A stretch of DNA of 8,236 nt from Bacteroidales bacterium (GCA_029938185.1 JAOZVK010000245.1:1-8236), one strand, 5' to 3'; numbered from the stretch's first letter, positions 1 through 6,898 are shown. The notes: generated by a model from the letters alone, not told the origin. Program-made: numbers and translations.

Positions 1-290
1 AAAAATCGCAAAGCAAAACCACGCAAACCACTGACAACCGGCCTAATGATATGCACATTTTCATCAATCCGTTTGCTTATTCTAATTATTTTTATTTCGG
101 TTTTGTGGCGATAAAAAAAATCTCAGTTCGACAAACAAATTAATCAAATTGTTACATAATATTTATGAAATATATAAATTGTGAAATTTAGATTTTTTGA
201 ATACTGTTTTTGTTTTCAAAGGTTCTTATTTCATTACTGCCTAATCGGTTCTCTATTCATATAAAGCCTGAATTATACATTTTTTTGCTG
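1..290. other. Non-coding flank downstream of the chemotaxis gene fragment
   Basis: I see no convincing gene here. The first 60 bases are noticeably richer in G+C (25 of 60) than the rest and contain loosely repeated CGCAAA/CCA words around 7-38. A plus-strand frame is open from the left edge to a TAA at 112-114 (37 codons), but its translation resembles no family I know and ends in a hydrophobic run made of T-rich codons. Bases 115-290 are very AT-rich and hold no clear hairpin plus T-tract, so I cannot assign a terminator for the gene ending at 291. The left end could be the tail of something lying outside the window. Confidence 0.4.
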
Positions 291-1672
291 TTAATATTTC
301 TCATAATCACTGTCTAATTTATCATTGTTCGATAAGTTTAAATTATATCCGTTGTTTTTATTTTTGTTTGTTAATTGTCTGTTTTTTTGTTGATTTTCTG
401 TTTTTTGTTCTGTTGTTCTATAAAATTGAAAATCATCAATCTTAAATATAGAAATCAAATCTTTTAATTGCTCTGCTTGTGCTGATAATTCTTCGGCAGA
501 AGATGACATTTCTTCGGCTGATGCAGAATTTCGATTTGTTATTTCTGTGAGTTGCTGAATTGATGTATTAATACTTTTAACACTACTTTCTTGTTCTTTA
601 CTTGCTTTAACAATGTTATTTACAAGTTCTGCACTATTTAATATTTCAGGGATTAATTTTGTTAATTTTTCTCCTGCTGTTTTTGAAATATTTTGACCTG
701 TTTTTGACAATTTATCAATTTCTTCTGATGCGTTTTTTGTTTTATCTGCAAGTTTACGTATCTCATTAGCAACAACTGCAAATCCTTTTCCACTTTCGCC
801 TGCACGAGCTGCTTCAATTGCTGCATTTATCGAAAGTATATCAGTTTTATTTGCTATTTCAGAAATGATTGTTATTTTTTCGCTTATTTCTGAAACAGAT
901 TTTATTGTTTGTTGTAAAATTTTATTGCTATTTTCTGTTTCTTTCGCTGATTTTGAGCTAACTTTTTTTGTATATTCAGCTTGTTCAGTATTTGAGTTTA
1001 TTGTAGCAACCATTTGTTCCATTGATGATGCTATTTCTTCTGTTGTCGATGCTTGTTCGCTTGCCCGTTCTGAAATTTGGACAGAAACTGAGTTTAACTG
1101 ATTTCCGGCATCAAGAACTGAACCTGATACTTTTTGTATATCAAATATTATTTTCCTGAAATTATTTACCATTGTTTTTAAAGTATTTGCAAGTTTACCG
1201 ATTTCATCGTTTCCTGCAATATTTATTTTTACGTTTAAATTGCCGGTTGATAGTTGCTCGCCTATTTCTGATAAGTCTTGTAATGGTTTTAATGTTTGTT
1301 TAAGTATAAATATAATGATACCTACACTTATTAATAACAGCACAAATGCAATTAATAGTTCTTTAAATAATTGTGTCCGTATTTCTTTGTAAATAAAATC
1401 TTTTGGAATATTTGTTTCTATTAACCAAGGTGTTTCGCTTAACCCAAAATTTATTGGAATATAAATAACAATATTATCATCAGTTTTGTTAATTTTCTGT
1501 TTATTATCATTTATGAGTGTTAATAAATTGTTTGATATTTCTGTTTTATTAACTTCTTTGATGTTTTTTCCAAGTAGTGTAGTGTCCTTTGAATTAGCTA
1601 CATAAGTTCCATTATTCGACAATATTGTAATTGAAATACTTGTATCTCGCAATTGCTTCTTGTTTAATAAAG
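291..1672 (-). pseudogene. 5'-truncated methyl-accepting chemotaxis protein
   Basis: This is the 3' part of a membrane chemoreceptor gene whose product would signal to CheA/CheW. Numbering from the TTG at 1650-1652, residues 1-92 look like the second half of a dCache sensor (SNNGTYVANS, LLGKNI, PWLIETNIP). Residues 98-117 are a membrane helix, 118-171 a HAMP domain, and 180-405 the signalling coiled coil. The coiled-coil hairpin tip is well preserved around residues 265-300 (INAAIEAARAGE, GKGFAVVANEIRKLA), and EE-type methylation segments lie near 203-210 and 378-395. A full receptor needs an N-terminal membrane helix and the front half of the Cache domain, and both are absent. The frame stays open upstream of the TTG for only seven codons, then meets TAA at 1674-1676 inside the insertion-sequence repeat. 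The TTG is therefore probably not a real start. The polar, Asn/Lys-rich tail (about residues 412-453) is not conserved sequence. The identification is secure; functional loss is inferred. Confidence 0.88.
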
Positions 1673-1691
1673 ATTAGACATCTTTCTAATT
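1673..1691 (+). repeat. Left terminal inverted repeat of the insertion sequence
   Basis: It reads ATTAGACATCTTTCTAATT and pairs with the reverse complement of 2619-2637 at 18 of 19 positions; the mismatch is T at 1687. It contains the TAA (minus strand, 1674-1676) that closes the truncated chemoreceptor frame. Confidence 0.9.
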
Positions 1692-1777
1692 CAATTCATT
1701 GATTAATAAAATTTTAGGATATTTCAAAAAAAAGTATTATAATTGTCAAATTATTAATAATCAATAAATTAACAATT

Positions 1778-2612
1778 ATGAAACCGAATTTTGAAGAAGC
1801 AAAGTTACAAAATAAAGCTGATTTTCTTAGAGACACAGGACTATCATTAGACAAATTTATTATTGTAATTGACTTGGTAACTGAACATATTAAAAGAGTA
1901 CAAAAACAAAATCCAAATAAAGCTAAAGGTATAAAACCCTCTATTTTGGTAGAAGATAGGATCTTATTAACTGTTTACTATTTACGACACTATCCTACAT
2001 TTAAAAACTTGGGTGATATTTTTGGTATCAGTGAATCTTATGCAAATAAAATTTATCATTATATTTTAAACATTTTAGTCCAAGAATTACATGTTACTGG
2101 AAGTAAAGAATTATTAAATAAAGATTTAGATACAATAGTAATAGATGTAACAGAGCAACAAATAGAACGCCCAGTTAAAAATCAAAAAAAATATTATTCA
2201 GGTAAAAAAAAAACATACAATTAAGGTACAGATAGTTATATGCCTGTTTACATTAGAAATAATTTGCATACGAGTAGAAAAAGGTTCGGTTCATGATTTT
2301 AAAATCTTAAAAAAAAGTTGTTATTACATTCACCATGATTTGTTAATCCTTGTAGATTCTGGTTATCAAGGAATAGACAAAATTCATAAAAATTCATGGT
2401 TTCCTTTTAAGAAAAGTAAACAAAAAACATTATCAAAAGAACAAAAAAAAGACAACAAATCATTATCAGAACTCAGAATTTTTGTAGAGAATATAAACAG
2501 ATGTTGCAAAATATTCAGAGCTACAAAAGAAACTTACAGAGGTAAACATAAAAACTACGGCAAAGTATGGAATGTTGTTGCTGCCTTAGTAAATTTGAGA
2601 AACTTATCATAA
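1778..2612 (+). CDS. IS5-like DDE transposase, split by a frameshift
   Basis: This enzyme would cut and join the ends of the surrounding element. The first frame (1778-2224, 148 aa) has a helix-turn-helix at about residues 60-100 (RILLTVYYLRHYPTFKNLGD, then FGISESYANKI) and the first catalytic Asp at D123 in VIDVTE. It runs into TAA at 2222-2224 just after a run of ten A. Reading on from CAT at 2214, one base out of frame, restores the expected family sequence without a stop to TAA at 2610-2612. That part includes HTIKVQ, GSVHDFKILK, the second Asp in LVDSGYQG (codon 2355) and the catalytic Glu in RIFVENINR. The joined product would be about 277 aa, a normal length for DDE_Tnp_4 transposases with the HTH_Tnp_4 front domain. 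The start ATG follows an AT-rich leader without a ribosome-binding site, as is usual in Bacteroidota. The split may be a decay mutation, a sequencing slip, or genuine slippage on the A tract. Confidence 0.87.
2204..2213 (+). other. A10 tract at the transposase frame change
   Basis: Ten consecutive A follow the GGT of the YYSGKKK motif. In-frame reading gives ACA TAC AAT TAA and ends the protein. Moving forward one base (or back two) gives CAT ACA ATT AAG and the expected HTIK continuation. Long A runs of this kind permit polymerase or ribosome slippage and are also common sites of indel mutation and base-calling error. The sequence alone does not decide between these. Confidence 0.6.
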
Positions 2613-2618
2613 AATATT

Positions 2619-2637
2619 AATTGGAAAGATGTCTAAT
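2619..2637 (-). repeat. Right terminal inverted repeat of the insertion sequence
   Basis: It reads AATTGGAAAGATGTCTAAT on the plus strand and is the partner of 1673-1691, with one mismatch. It begins six bases after the transposase stop codon, and its outer part supplies the TAG (minus strand, 2633-2635) that closes the interrupted lipoprotein gene. Confidence 0.9.
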
Positions 2638-2743
2638 ATATTAAATTACTAAATTCATCATTGCTCTGGCTACTTGAATTATTACAAGATACAAATGAAA
2701 ATATCAAAGTTAATAATACCACGTTTATTATAAATTTATTCAT
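2633..2743 (-). pseudogene. Truncated lipoprotein gene, 5' fragment only
   Basis: Starting at ATG 2741-2743, only 8 bp after the stop of the last caspase-like gene, the minus strand encodes 36 residues. They begin with a classic lipoprotein signal: MNKF, a hydrophobic core of about 14 residues (IINVVLLTLIFSFV), then SC, where C20 would be lipidated. A Ser/Asn-rich linker follows (NNSSSQSNDE). The frame then enters the insertion-sequence repeat and stops at TAG 2633-2635. This is the start of a real exported lipoprotein, the sixth visible member of the leftward operon. Its folded domain is lost, at least from this locus. The remaining fragment does not reveal what that domain was. It is not the missing front of the chemoreceptor, because chemoreceptors do not begin with a lipobox. 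Confidence 0.72.
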
Positions 2744-2751
2744 TTTGTTTA

Positions 2752-4026
2752 TTATTTACAGTTAGTATTTAATCTAATATCCTGTTTATCAACATTTAAA
2801 TCATTTATTAAGCGAATTTTTATAGTTGTCGCACTTCCACAGCAATTAATACTTTTAAATTTTACCATAGCATTAAATAATTCTTTTTCAGCTTCCTTTA
2901 ATTTGCCTTGTTCGTAGTGAATTATACCTTTTAATTCTATTGCCGAAGCTTCAAAATATATGTCTTTGTGTTTTCGTAAAACTTCAATTGCTTTATCCAG
3001 TGTTTCTAATGCGTATTCGTTACAATTATCGCATTTTGCTGACCTATAAGAGTTTGCTAATTTCACTAAACGAACAGCGAAAGTATGTGAAATTCCATTT
3101 TTATATGGCTTGTAATAATCACTATAAGTTAGCTTCGGATTATCATAACAACCAGAAAGTTTTGTAATAACTGGAACTTTATTATGCCTAAATTCTCTCA
3201 TCAAACTATTCGGGCATTGTGAACCATATGCTCTATTTTTAGTTTGTTTTACAAAGCCTTGGTTTAATTCATTTGCTATATATTTCCAATTTATTTCTTT
3301 AACATTACTATTTTTATCTAATGTCGTTCGGAAAATATTTATTAGTTTATAGAAAAATGGACCTCCATATATATCGACATAAGAATATTCACTAGGTGAA
3401 CATGATAAAAATTCAACTGAGACTGTTTGCACATCGTCTTTTTTTTCTATAAATAGTTTCTCATATTTTTCCGGTGAACGAAGCATTCCGGAAGCTGTTG
3501 AAACATATTTCGTTTCTATTTGAGGTGAAAAAATATTATTTGCAGGACCAGCCTGACAAGACGTAACAATAGAAAGCATAAAAGAAGGTTTCTTTGATAT
3601 AAGTTTATTTAAAATGTCTTGAAAATGAATAGTTTCAGAGGCTAATGATAGTAATGGATATACATCTTTGGGTCTTTCAGAACGCACACCATGTGTATAG
3701 GTTGCAACAATAACGATGTCATTTTTACATGCAATAGTATCTAATAATTCATTAATAGATTTTAAACTAAAATTATTATTGTATTTTGAACCTGTAACTT
3801 CATAATCAAATTTTTTAGTTTTTAGGTCGATTTCATTAAATCCAAGTCCTTTGGCTAATGATACAATTTCTCTGTTCATCACTCCAATTAGCTCTTCTGC
3901 CCCCATCCTCATATCTCCATGCCCGGGAACATCTGTATCCACTATTTTTATTAAATGAATACGCTGTTGTGCAAAAATGTTATTTATTGAAAAAATAACA
4001 AATAATAAAAGTATATACTTTTTCAT
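2752..4026 (-). CDS. Secreted caspase-like (C14) protein with C-terminal TPR-like helices, diverged active site
   Basis: This 424-aa protein has a signal peptide (residues 1-20, ending IFAQ) and so should act outside the cytoplasm. The caspase-like fold is recognisable from an early beta strand with an acidic loop (IVDTDVPGHGD, 28-38), a His strand (DIVIVATYTHG, H112) and a Cys strand (MLSIVTSCQAG, C157). A later GGPFFYKLINIF segment (221-232) corresponds to the GGFF/GGFY strand-helix of the two upstream paralogs. The His-Cys pair is kept, but the usual SGHG is THG and the Asp two residues before the Cys is Thr155. In metacaspases that Asp helps recognise a basic P1 residue, so specificity may have changed or activity may be lost. 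Residues about 335-392 form a TPR-like helical pair (ALETLDKAIEVL, then ASAIELKGIIHYEQGK and AEKELFNAM). The region between about 235 and 330, with several Cys, is unassigned. The start ATG lies 13 bp after the preceding gene. Confidence 0.75.
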   Translation of the reverse strand: MKKYILLLFVIFSINNIFAQQRIHLIKIVDTDVPGHGDMRMGAEELIGVMNREIVSLAKGLGFNEIDLKTKKFDYEVTGSKYNNNFSLKSINELLDTIACKNDIVIVATYTHGVRSERPKDVYPLLSLASETIHFQDILNKLISKKPSFMLSIVTSCQAGPANNIFSPQIETKYVSTASGMLRSPEKYEKLFIEKKDDVQTVSVEFLSCSPSEYSYVDIYGGPFFYKLINIFRTTLDKNSNVKEINWKYIANELNQGFVKQTKNRAYGSQCPNSLMREFRHNKVPVITKLSGCYDNPKLTYSDYYKPYKNGISHTFAVRLVKLANSYRSAKCDNCNEYALETLDKAIEVLRKHKDIYFEASAIELKGIIHYEQGKLKEAEKELFNAMVKFKSINCCGSATTIKIRLINDLNVDKQDIRLNTNCK

Positions 4027-4039
4027 AATTACTGGTTTT

Positions 4040-4966
4040 TTAATGTTTATATATTTTAAGAATTATTCCCTGTTTTAGATAATTAACATCTTTTATATTG
4101 TTCCATTTCGCTATTTGTTTATATGAAACTTTATACAATCTGCCAATTGATGATAATGTTTCTTTTTCAACAACAGAGTGATAAATTATTTGTTCGTTTG
4201 TTAAATTAAGAGTATTTATTTCAAAAAAAGGTTCTTGAATTTTGCCGACAGATTGTGCATTTTGTTTTGTAAAATCTGATGTCGTTTCGAAAATAGTTTG
4301 CCAATCTGAATTTATTTTAGATTTTAAAGCTCTATTAAGAACAATAAAAAATGAAACAGTATAAAATCCACCAATAAAATCATTATAACTTGAAAACCCG
4401 GTTTTACTGCCACATGCAATAATATCACCTCTAAAATCAGAGAATAAAAGATTTAATGATTTTGTGGCATTTGTTTTAATTTTTTCAGAATTAATATTTT
4501 TACCTTTGGAATTGCTGTTGTATGTATTTGAATAATTACAACAATCAGCAAAAGTCATTAAAAAACGTGGATTTTTAGACTTTAATTTTTTGTGAATTTT
4601 TTCTAAATCTAACGAACCATTAGAAATTAGCAATAAAGGCCAATTTGATTGACCGTTTATTCCATGACCGGAATAATAGAACAGAACAATATCATTAGCT
4701 TGAACTTTTAAATTACTGATAATTTTGTTAATTTTAGAAATAGTAAAATTATTTCCAATTAAATTATGTTCAAATAATTTGAAATTAATTTTTTTAGCTA
4801 TTTTTGAAATATCAGATGCAACAATTGAAACGTTTTTGCTTACTCCTTTTCCAATAGTATAATCATCTGTATCACAAACTAACAAAAGATGTATGGATTG
4901 TGATTTGATTTCAAAAGATAGAAAGCTAAAAAAGACAACTAATAAGCTTAATCTAAATATTTGCAT
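4040..4966 (-). CDS. Secreted caspase-like (C14/metacaspase-like) peptidase with C-terminal LysM domain
   Basis: This 308-aa protein carries a signal peptide (1-23, ending EIKSQ). A caspase p20-like domain spans about 25-215: first strand IHLLLVCDTDD, then the catalytic His in IVLFYYSGHG (H101), then the catalytic Cys in TFADCCNYS (C143). D141 lies at the position that in metacaspases lines the pocket for Arg/Lys at P1. The GGFYTVSFF segment (199-207) is shared with its neighbours. An Asn/Ser/Lys-rich insert at about 145-168 may be a surface or processing loop. Residues 262-306 form a LysM domain (VEKETLSSIGRLYKVSYKQI, then WNNI and GIILKI), which binds N-acetylglucosamine-containing glycans such as peptidoglycan. 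The gene follows a perfect palindrome by 15 bp and precedes the TPR-type paralog by 13 bp. A cell-wall-associated cysteine endopeptidase is the likely role; substrate and activation are unknown. Confidence 0.83.
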   Translation of the reverse strand: MQIFRLSLLVVFFSFLSFEIKSQSIHLLLVCDTDDYTIGKGVSKNVSIVASDISKIAKKINFKLFEHNLIGNNFTISKINKIISNLKVQANDIVLFYYSGHGINGQSNWPLLLISNGSLDLEKIHKKLKSKNPRFLMTFADCCNYSNTYNSNSKGKNINSEKIKTNATKSLNLLFSDFRGDIIACGSKTGFSSYNDFIGGFYTVSFFIVLNRALKSKINSDWQTIFETTSDFTKQNAQSVGKIQEPFFEINTLNLTNEQIIYHSVVEKETLSSIGRLYKVSYKQIAKWNNIKDVNYLKQGIILKIYKH

Positions 4967-4981
4967 AAATTATTTATTTGT

Positions 4982-5015
4982 AGAACATTAAACTCTATAT
5001 AGAGTTTAATGTTCT
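4982..5015. promoter_or_regulatory. Perfect 34-bp palindrome between two caspase-like genes
   Basis: Bases 4982-4998 are exactly the reverse complement of 4999-5015 (arms AGAACATTAAACTCTAT), centred on CTATATAG. On the transcribed minus strand it begins 7 bases after the stop of the gene ending at 5023 and ends 15 bases before the ATG at 4966. In RNA it would fold into a stem of about 15 bp with a 4-nt loop and only four G-C pairs. No T-rich run follows on the minus strand (ACAAATAAATAATTT), so a strong intrinsic terminator is unlikely. An mRNA-processing or stability hairpin, or an operator for a dimeric protein, would also fit. Confidence 0.7.
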
Positions 5016-5022
5016 TATATTT

Positions 5023-6039
5023 TCACCAAGGTTGTACTAACCAAATCATTTTATTTGATGGTAATATTTGGTCTAAATTTGTTATTTTTATTGTTTTTCC
5101 GTTATATCCCTTTCTAACACCATCGTTATACAATTTAAGCAAATTTAGGTCTAAATTTTCATGTCCGGATGTTCCCTTATATTTTGTAATAATATCACGA
5201 GGTGTTTTCAAGTCTGTATATCCTTGTCCGCCAACAACAAAATTATTCGGTGCATTAGGTACTCTTCCCAGTGGTGTTGTTGTAACATTTATTGCAAATT
5301 TGGGGTTCTGGTGGTCATTATCCGGAGGCTCATTATTTTGTTGGCATAAGCGATTGGTACCACTATATGTCAAATTTTTGATATTTGACCAAATTCTCTG
5401 CTGTTGTGCTTGGTTGGCAACAGGTACATCTCTTATTGCTTTTAAAAAAGACGCAGTAAAAAAACCTCCAATATTTGGGTAACCATAGGAAGGTTTTCCG
5501 TCCGAACTACTACAAGCCTTGATATCACCGGTAGAATTTAAAAACAAGAGCGTGTATGCTGTTAATACACCAGGTAAAACATTCGGTCTTTGTGTAGTTG
5601 GCCCACCATTACAACAGTCATATAAAGTAATTGTTAATCTCGCACCTTTGCCTTTCAGTATATTGTGTATCTCTGTTTCTTTTGTTTGGGCACTAAAAGT
5701 AGGCCAGCCATCCCCTGAATTTCCGCCATGACCTGAATAATAAAAAAGAATAACATCTTCGCTACTGCATCTTAAACTTTCTACTTTTCTTCGTATATCA
5801 GCTGCGTCACTACTTTTAAAGTAGAATTTTTCTAATTCTAATCTTGTAACTTCTGCAATATCTTGAACTTCTGCATTAATACGAATATCATCCATTGTCG
5901 TTCCCGGTGCATTAGTCATTACAACTATAAATGCGTATAATTTAGCACCATACGAAAAATTTGTACTTGCACCAATCATTATAAAGGTACTTAACAAAAT
6001 GACAAAAAATTGTCTTAATCTTGAAATTTTAGTTTTCAT
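5023..6039 (-). CDS. Secreted caspase-like (C14/metacaspase-like) peptidase with LysM-like tail
   Basis: This 338-aa protein has a basic, hydrophobic signal peptide (1-31, ending NFSYG). The caspase-like domain covers about 32-205: AFIVVMTNAP strand, His in VILFYYSGHGG (H104), Cys in LYDCCNGG (C143) with D141 at the metacaspase P1-pocket position, ACSSSDG strand and the shared GGFFTASFLKAI segment (191-202). It is the most canonical of the three paralogs here. A linker of about 205-275, rich in Gln, Asn and Pro, leads to a final 60 residues (TPRDIITKYKGT, then LLKLYNDGV and ILPSNKMIWL). The spacing and hydrophobic pattern of these resemble a degenerate LysM domain, an inference weaker than for the neighbouring genes. 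It starts 35 bp after the lipoprotein gene and is separated from the next caspase gene by 56 bp holding a palindrome. I expect a periplasmic or surface cysteine endopeptidase preferring basic residues. Confidence 0.82.
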   Translation of the reverse strand: MKTKISRLRQFFVILLSTFIMIGASTNFSYGAKLYAFIVVMTNAPGTTMDDIRINAEVQDIAEVTRLELEKFYFKSSDAADIRRKVESLRCSSEDVILFYYSGHGGNSGDGWPTFSAQTKETEIHNILKGKGARLTITLYDCCNGGPTTQRPNVLPGVLTAYTLLFLNSTGDIKACSSSDGKPSYGYPNIGGFFTASFLKAIRDVPVANQAQQQRIWSNIKNLTYSGTNRLCQQNNEPPDNDHQNPKFAINVTTTPLGRVPNAPNNFVVGGQGYTDLKTPRDIITKYKGTSGHENLDLNLLKLYNDGVRKGYNGKTIKITNLDQILPSNKMIWLVQPW

Positions 6040-6057
6040 TATATTAAAGATTTAAAA

Positions 6058-6069
6058 GTTAATAAATTA
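6058..6069 (-). promoter_or_regulatory. 12-bp spacer motif, copy 1
   Basis: On the minus strand TAATTTATTAAC lies 18 bases before the ATG at 6039. The identical 12-mer occurs at 6899-6910, 17 bases before the ATG at 6881. Matching position suggests a shared translation-enhancing leader, but the motif has only one C and no G and could recur by chance in DNA this AT-rich. Confidence 0.25.
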
Positions 6070-6074
6070 TTTAA

Positions 6075-6881
6075 TTATTTTTTTGGTTTTTCAATTAATA
6101 AATCAACACCTGTAACCGGATTTTCTTTTCGTCCTAATTTGTTCCATTTACGTAAATCTTTTTCTTTTAAACCGTGTTGTTTTGCAATCGAAGATATTGT
6201 TTCATTTTTCTTAACTTTATGTATTTTAGAGGTTTCTGATGGGTTTTGATTACGTGTATGCAAAGTATCTGTAACATTAATGATTGTATCTACCGGATTA
6301 GAGATACTATCTGTATTTATTGGGTTTGTTGTAACAACAGGGTTAAATTGACGGTAATTTACAGGAAATAAATCTTTGGCAAGTCCCAAAAATTTATTGT
6401 GAGCTTTATCTATCTTGAATAGTTTAGATGTGTCACTTGCCAACATAAACTGCATTTCATCACAAACTAAAATTGAAATTAGTAACGATGTTTTTTGATT
6501 ATCTCGGATTAATTGAAAACCTAAATCCGGTTTAAATGCACATCTATCACGCTTTACAAAATCAAAACGAAAATTTTTAGGGTTTGAAATAATAGATAGC
6601 AAAGTATCAATGTAAACTTTTCGCAAACGTGAAATACTGTCGATAATTTTACAATTATGAAAGCGATTTGCATTTCTATCATCTTCAAAGTGCCAATCAA
6701 GGTGATAAGCTTTTATTAAATCGGGATTTTCTATAATTTTTGAAATAGTATCACCAAAATGAGTTCGAATTTCCTGATTTAAAGTATTTACTGCCGGGTT
6801 ATCTTTCTCTTGTCCATTGCAGGACGTACCGTAAAATAAAAGCATAACAAAAAATAATTGTAAAAATTTTAGATTTCTCAT
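6075..6881 (-). CDS. Lipoprotein with uncharacterised Cys-containing domain and C-terminal LysM
   Basis: This 268-aa protein starts with a lipoprotein signal (MRNLKFLQLFFVMLLFYGTSC); C21 would be lipidated and anchor it in the membrane. Residues about 33-173 form one domain I cannot name. It has C77, C114 and C140, with the pattern RDRCAFKPDLGFQL (111-124) then ISILVCDEMQFML (135-147), ending LAKDLFP. From memory this resembles a scattered group of uncharacterised bacterial proteins with a C-x-F-x-P strand, a second strand ending in Cys, and an LFP end. A Thr/Asn/Pro-rich linker (183-217) leads to a LysM domain at 220-265 (KVKKNETISSIAKQHGLKEK, then WNKLG). The protein could tether to membrane and peptidoglycan at once. 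It sits between the WD40 gene (26 bp gap) and the first caspase gene (35 bp gap), so it is probably a partner, inhibitor or target of the caspases rather than an enzyme; that is inference. Confidence 0.8.
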   Translation of the reverse strand: MRNLKFLQLFFVMLLFYGTSCNGQEKDNPAVNTLNQEIRTHFGDTISKIIENPDLIKAYHLDWHFEDDRNANRFHNCKIIDSISRLRKVYIDTLLSIISNPKNFRFDFVKRDRCAFKPDLGFQLIRDNQKTSLLISILVCDEMQFMLASDTSKLFKIDKAHNKFLGLAKDLFPVNYRQFNPVVTTNPINTDSISNPVDTIINVTDTLHTRNQNPSETSKIHKVKKNETISSIAKQHGLKEKDLRKWNKLGRKENPVTGVDLLIEKPKK

Positions 6882-6898
6882 AAGACTAAATTTTAATT

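Larger units (their letters stand above)
1673..2637 (+). mobile_element. Insertion sequence, IS5-like (DDE_Tnp_4 type), about 965 bp
   Basis: The element is bounded by 19-bp imperfect inverted repeats (one mismatch) and encloses a single transposase locus, the usual layout of an IS5-group element of about 1 kb. Family assignment rests on the transposase motifs: an IDVTE first-aspartate block followed by a Q..YYSGKKK stretch, then GSVHDF, VDSGYQG and a terminal R.FVENINR block. The outer border cannot be fixed to the base, because bases beyond the repeats differ and no duplication longer than 2 bp (TA or AT, depending on where the border is set) flanks it. The left end cuts a chemoreceptor gene and the right end cuts an unrelated lipoprotein gene. 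This suggests the element took part in a deletion or recombination after arriving. Confidence 0.88.

Noticed and set aside
7..55. An integron attC-like site in the G+C-richer left edge
   Set aside because: CAACC and GCCTAA words are present, but I could not find the paired inverted core sites that an attC needs.
865..1101. A plus-strand open frame of 78 codons
   Set aside because: It lies opposite the strongly conserved signalling domain of the chemoreceptor and is a shadow of that coding sequence. The plus-strand frames at 2940-3167, 5161-5349, 5519-5731, 6952-7143 and 7166-7426 are rejected on the same grounds.
291..1652. Treating the chemoreceptor as an intact gene starting at the TTG
   Set aside because: The N-terminal membrane helix and front half of the sensor domain are absent, and the upstream frame stops within the insertion-sequence repeat. 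TTG is only the first available start codon in the remnant.
1738..1745. TATAATTG as a Bacteroidota -7 promoter box for the transposase
   Set aside because: It is one base off the TAnnTTTG consensus and has no TTTG-like -33 element at the right distance. In this AT-rich leader such matches are expected by chance.
291..2743. Lipoprotein stub and chemoreceptor as two halves of a single gene split by the element
   Set aside because: The stub has a lipobox (FVSC) and Ser/Asn linker, not the N-terminal membrane helix of a chemoreceptor. No target duplication supports a simple split.
4982..5015. Calling the palindrome a standard intrinsic terminator
   Set aside because: The stem has few G-C pairs and is not followed by a T-run on the transcribed strand. 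The next gene follows after 15 bases.
5009..5482. A 157-codon open frame on the plus strand with hydrophobic stretches
   Set aside because: It is antisense to the caspase-like gene at 5023-6039, which has a signal peptide and clear active-site motifs. The plus-strand translation is Phe/Cys-rich and matches no family.
2752..6039. An intracellular anti-phage defence system using caspases
   Set aside because: All three caspase-like proteins have signal peptides, and neither a nucleic-acid sensor nor an NTPase is encoded in the window. An envelope role fits better, although genes to the right are unseen.
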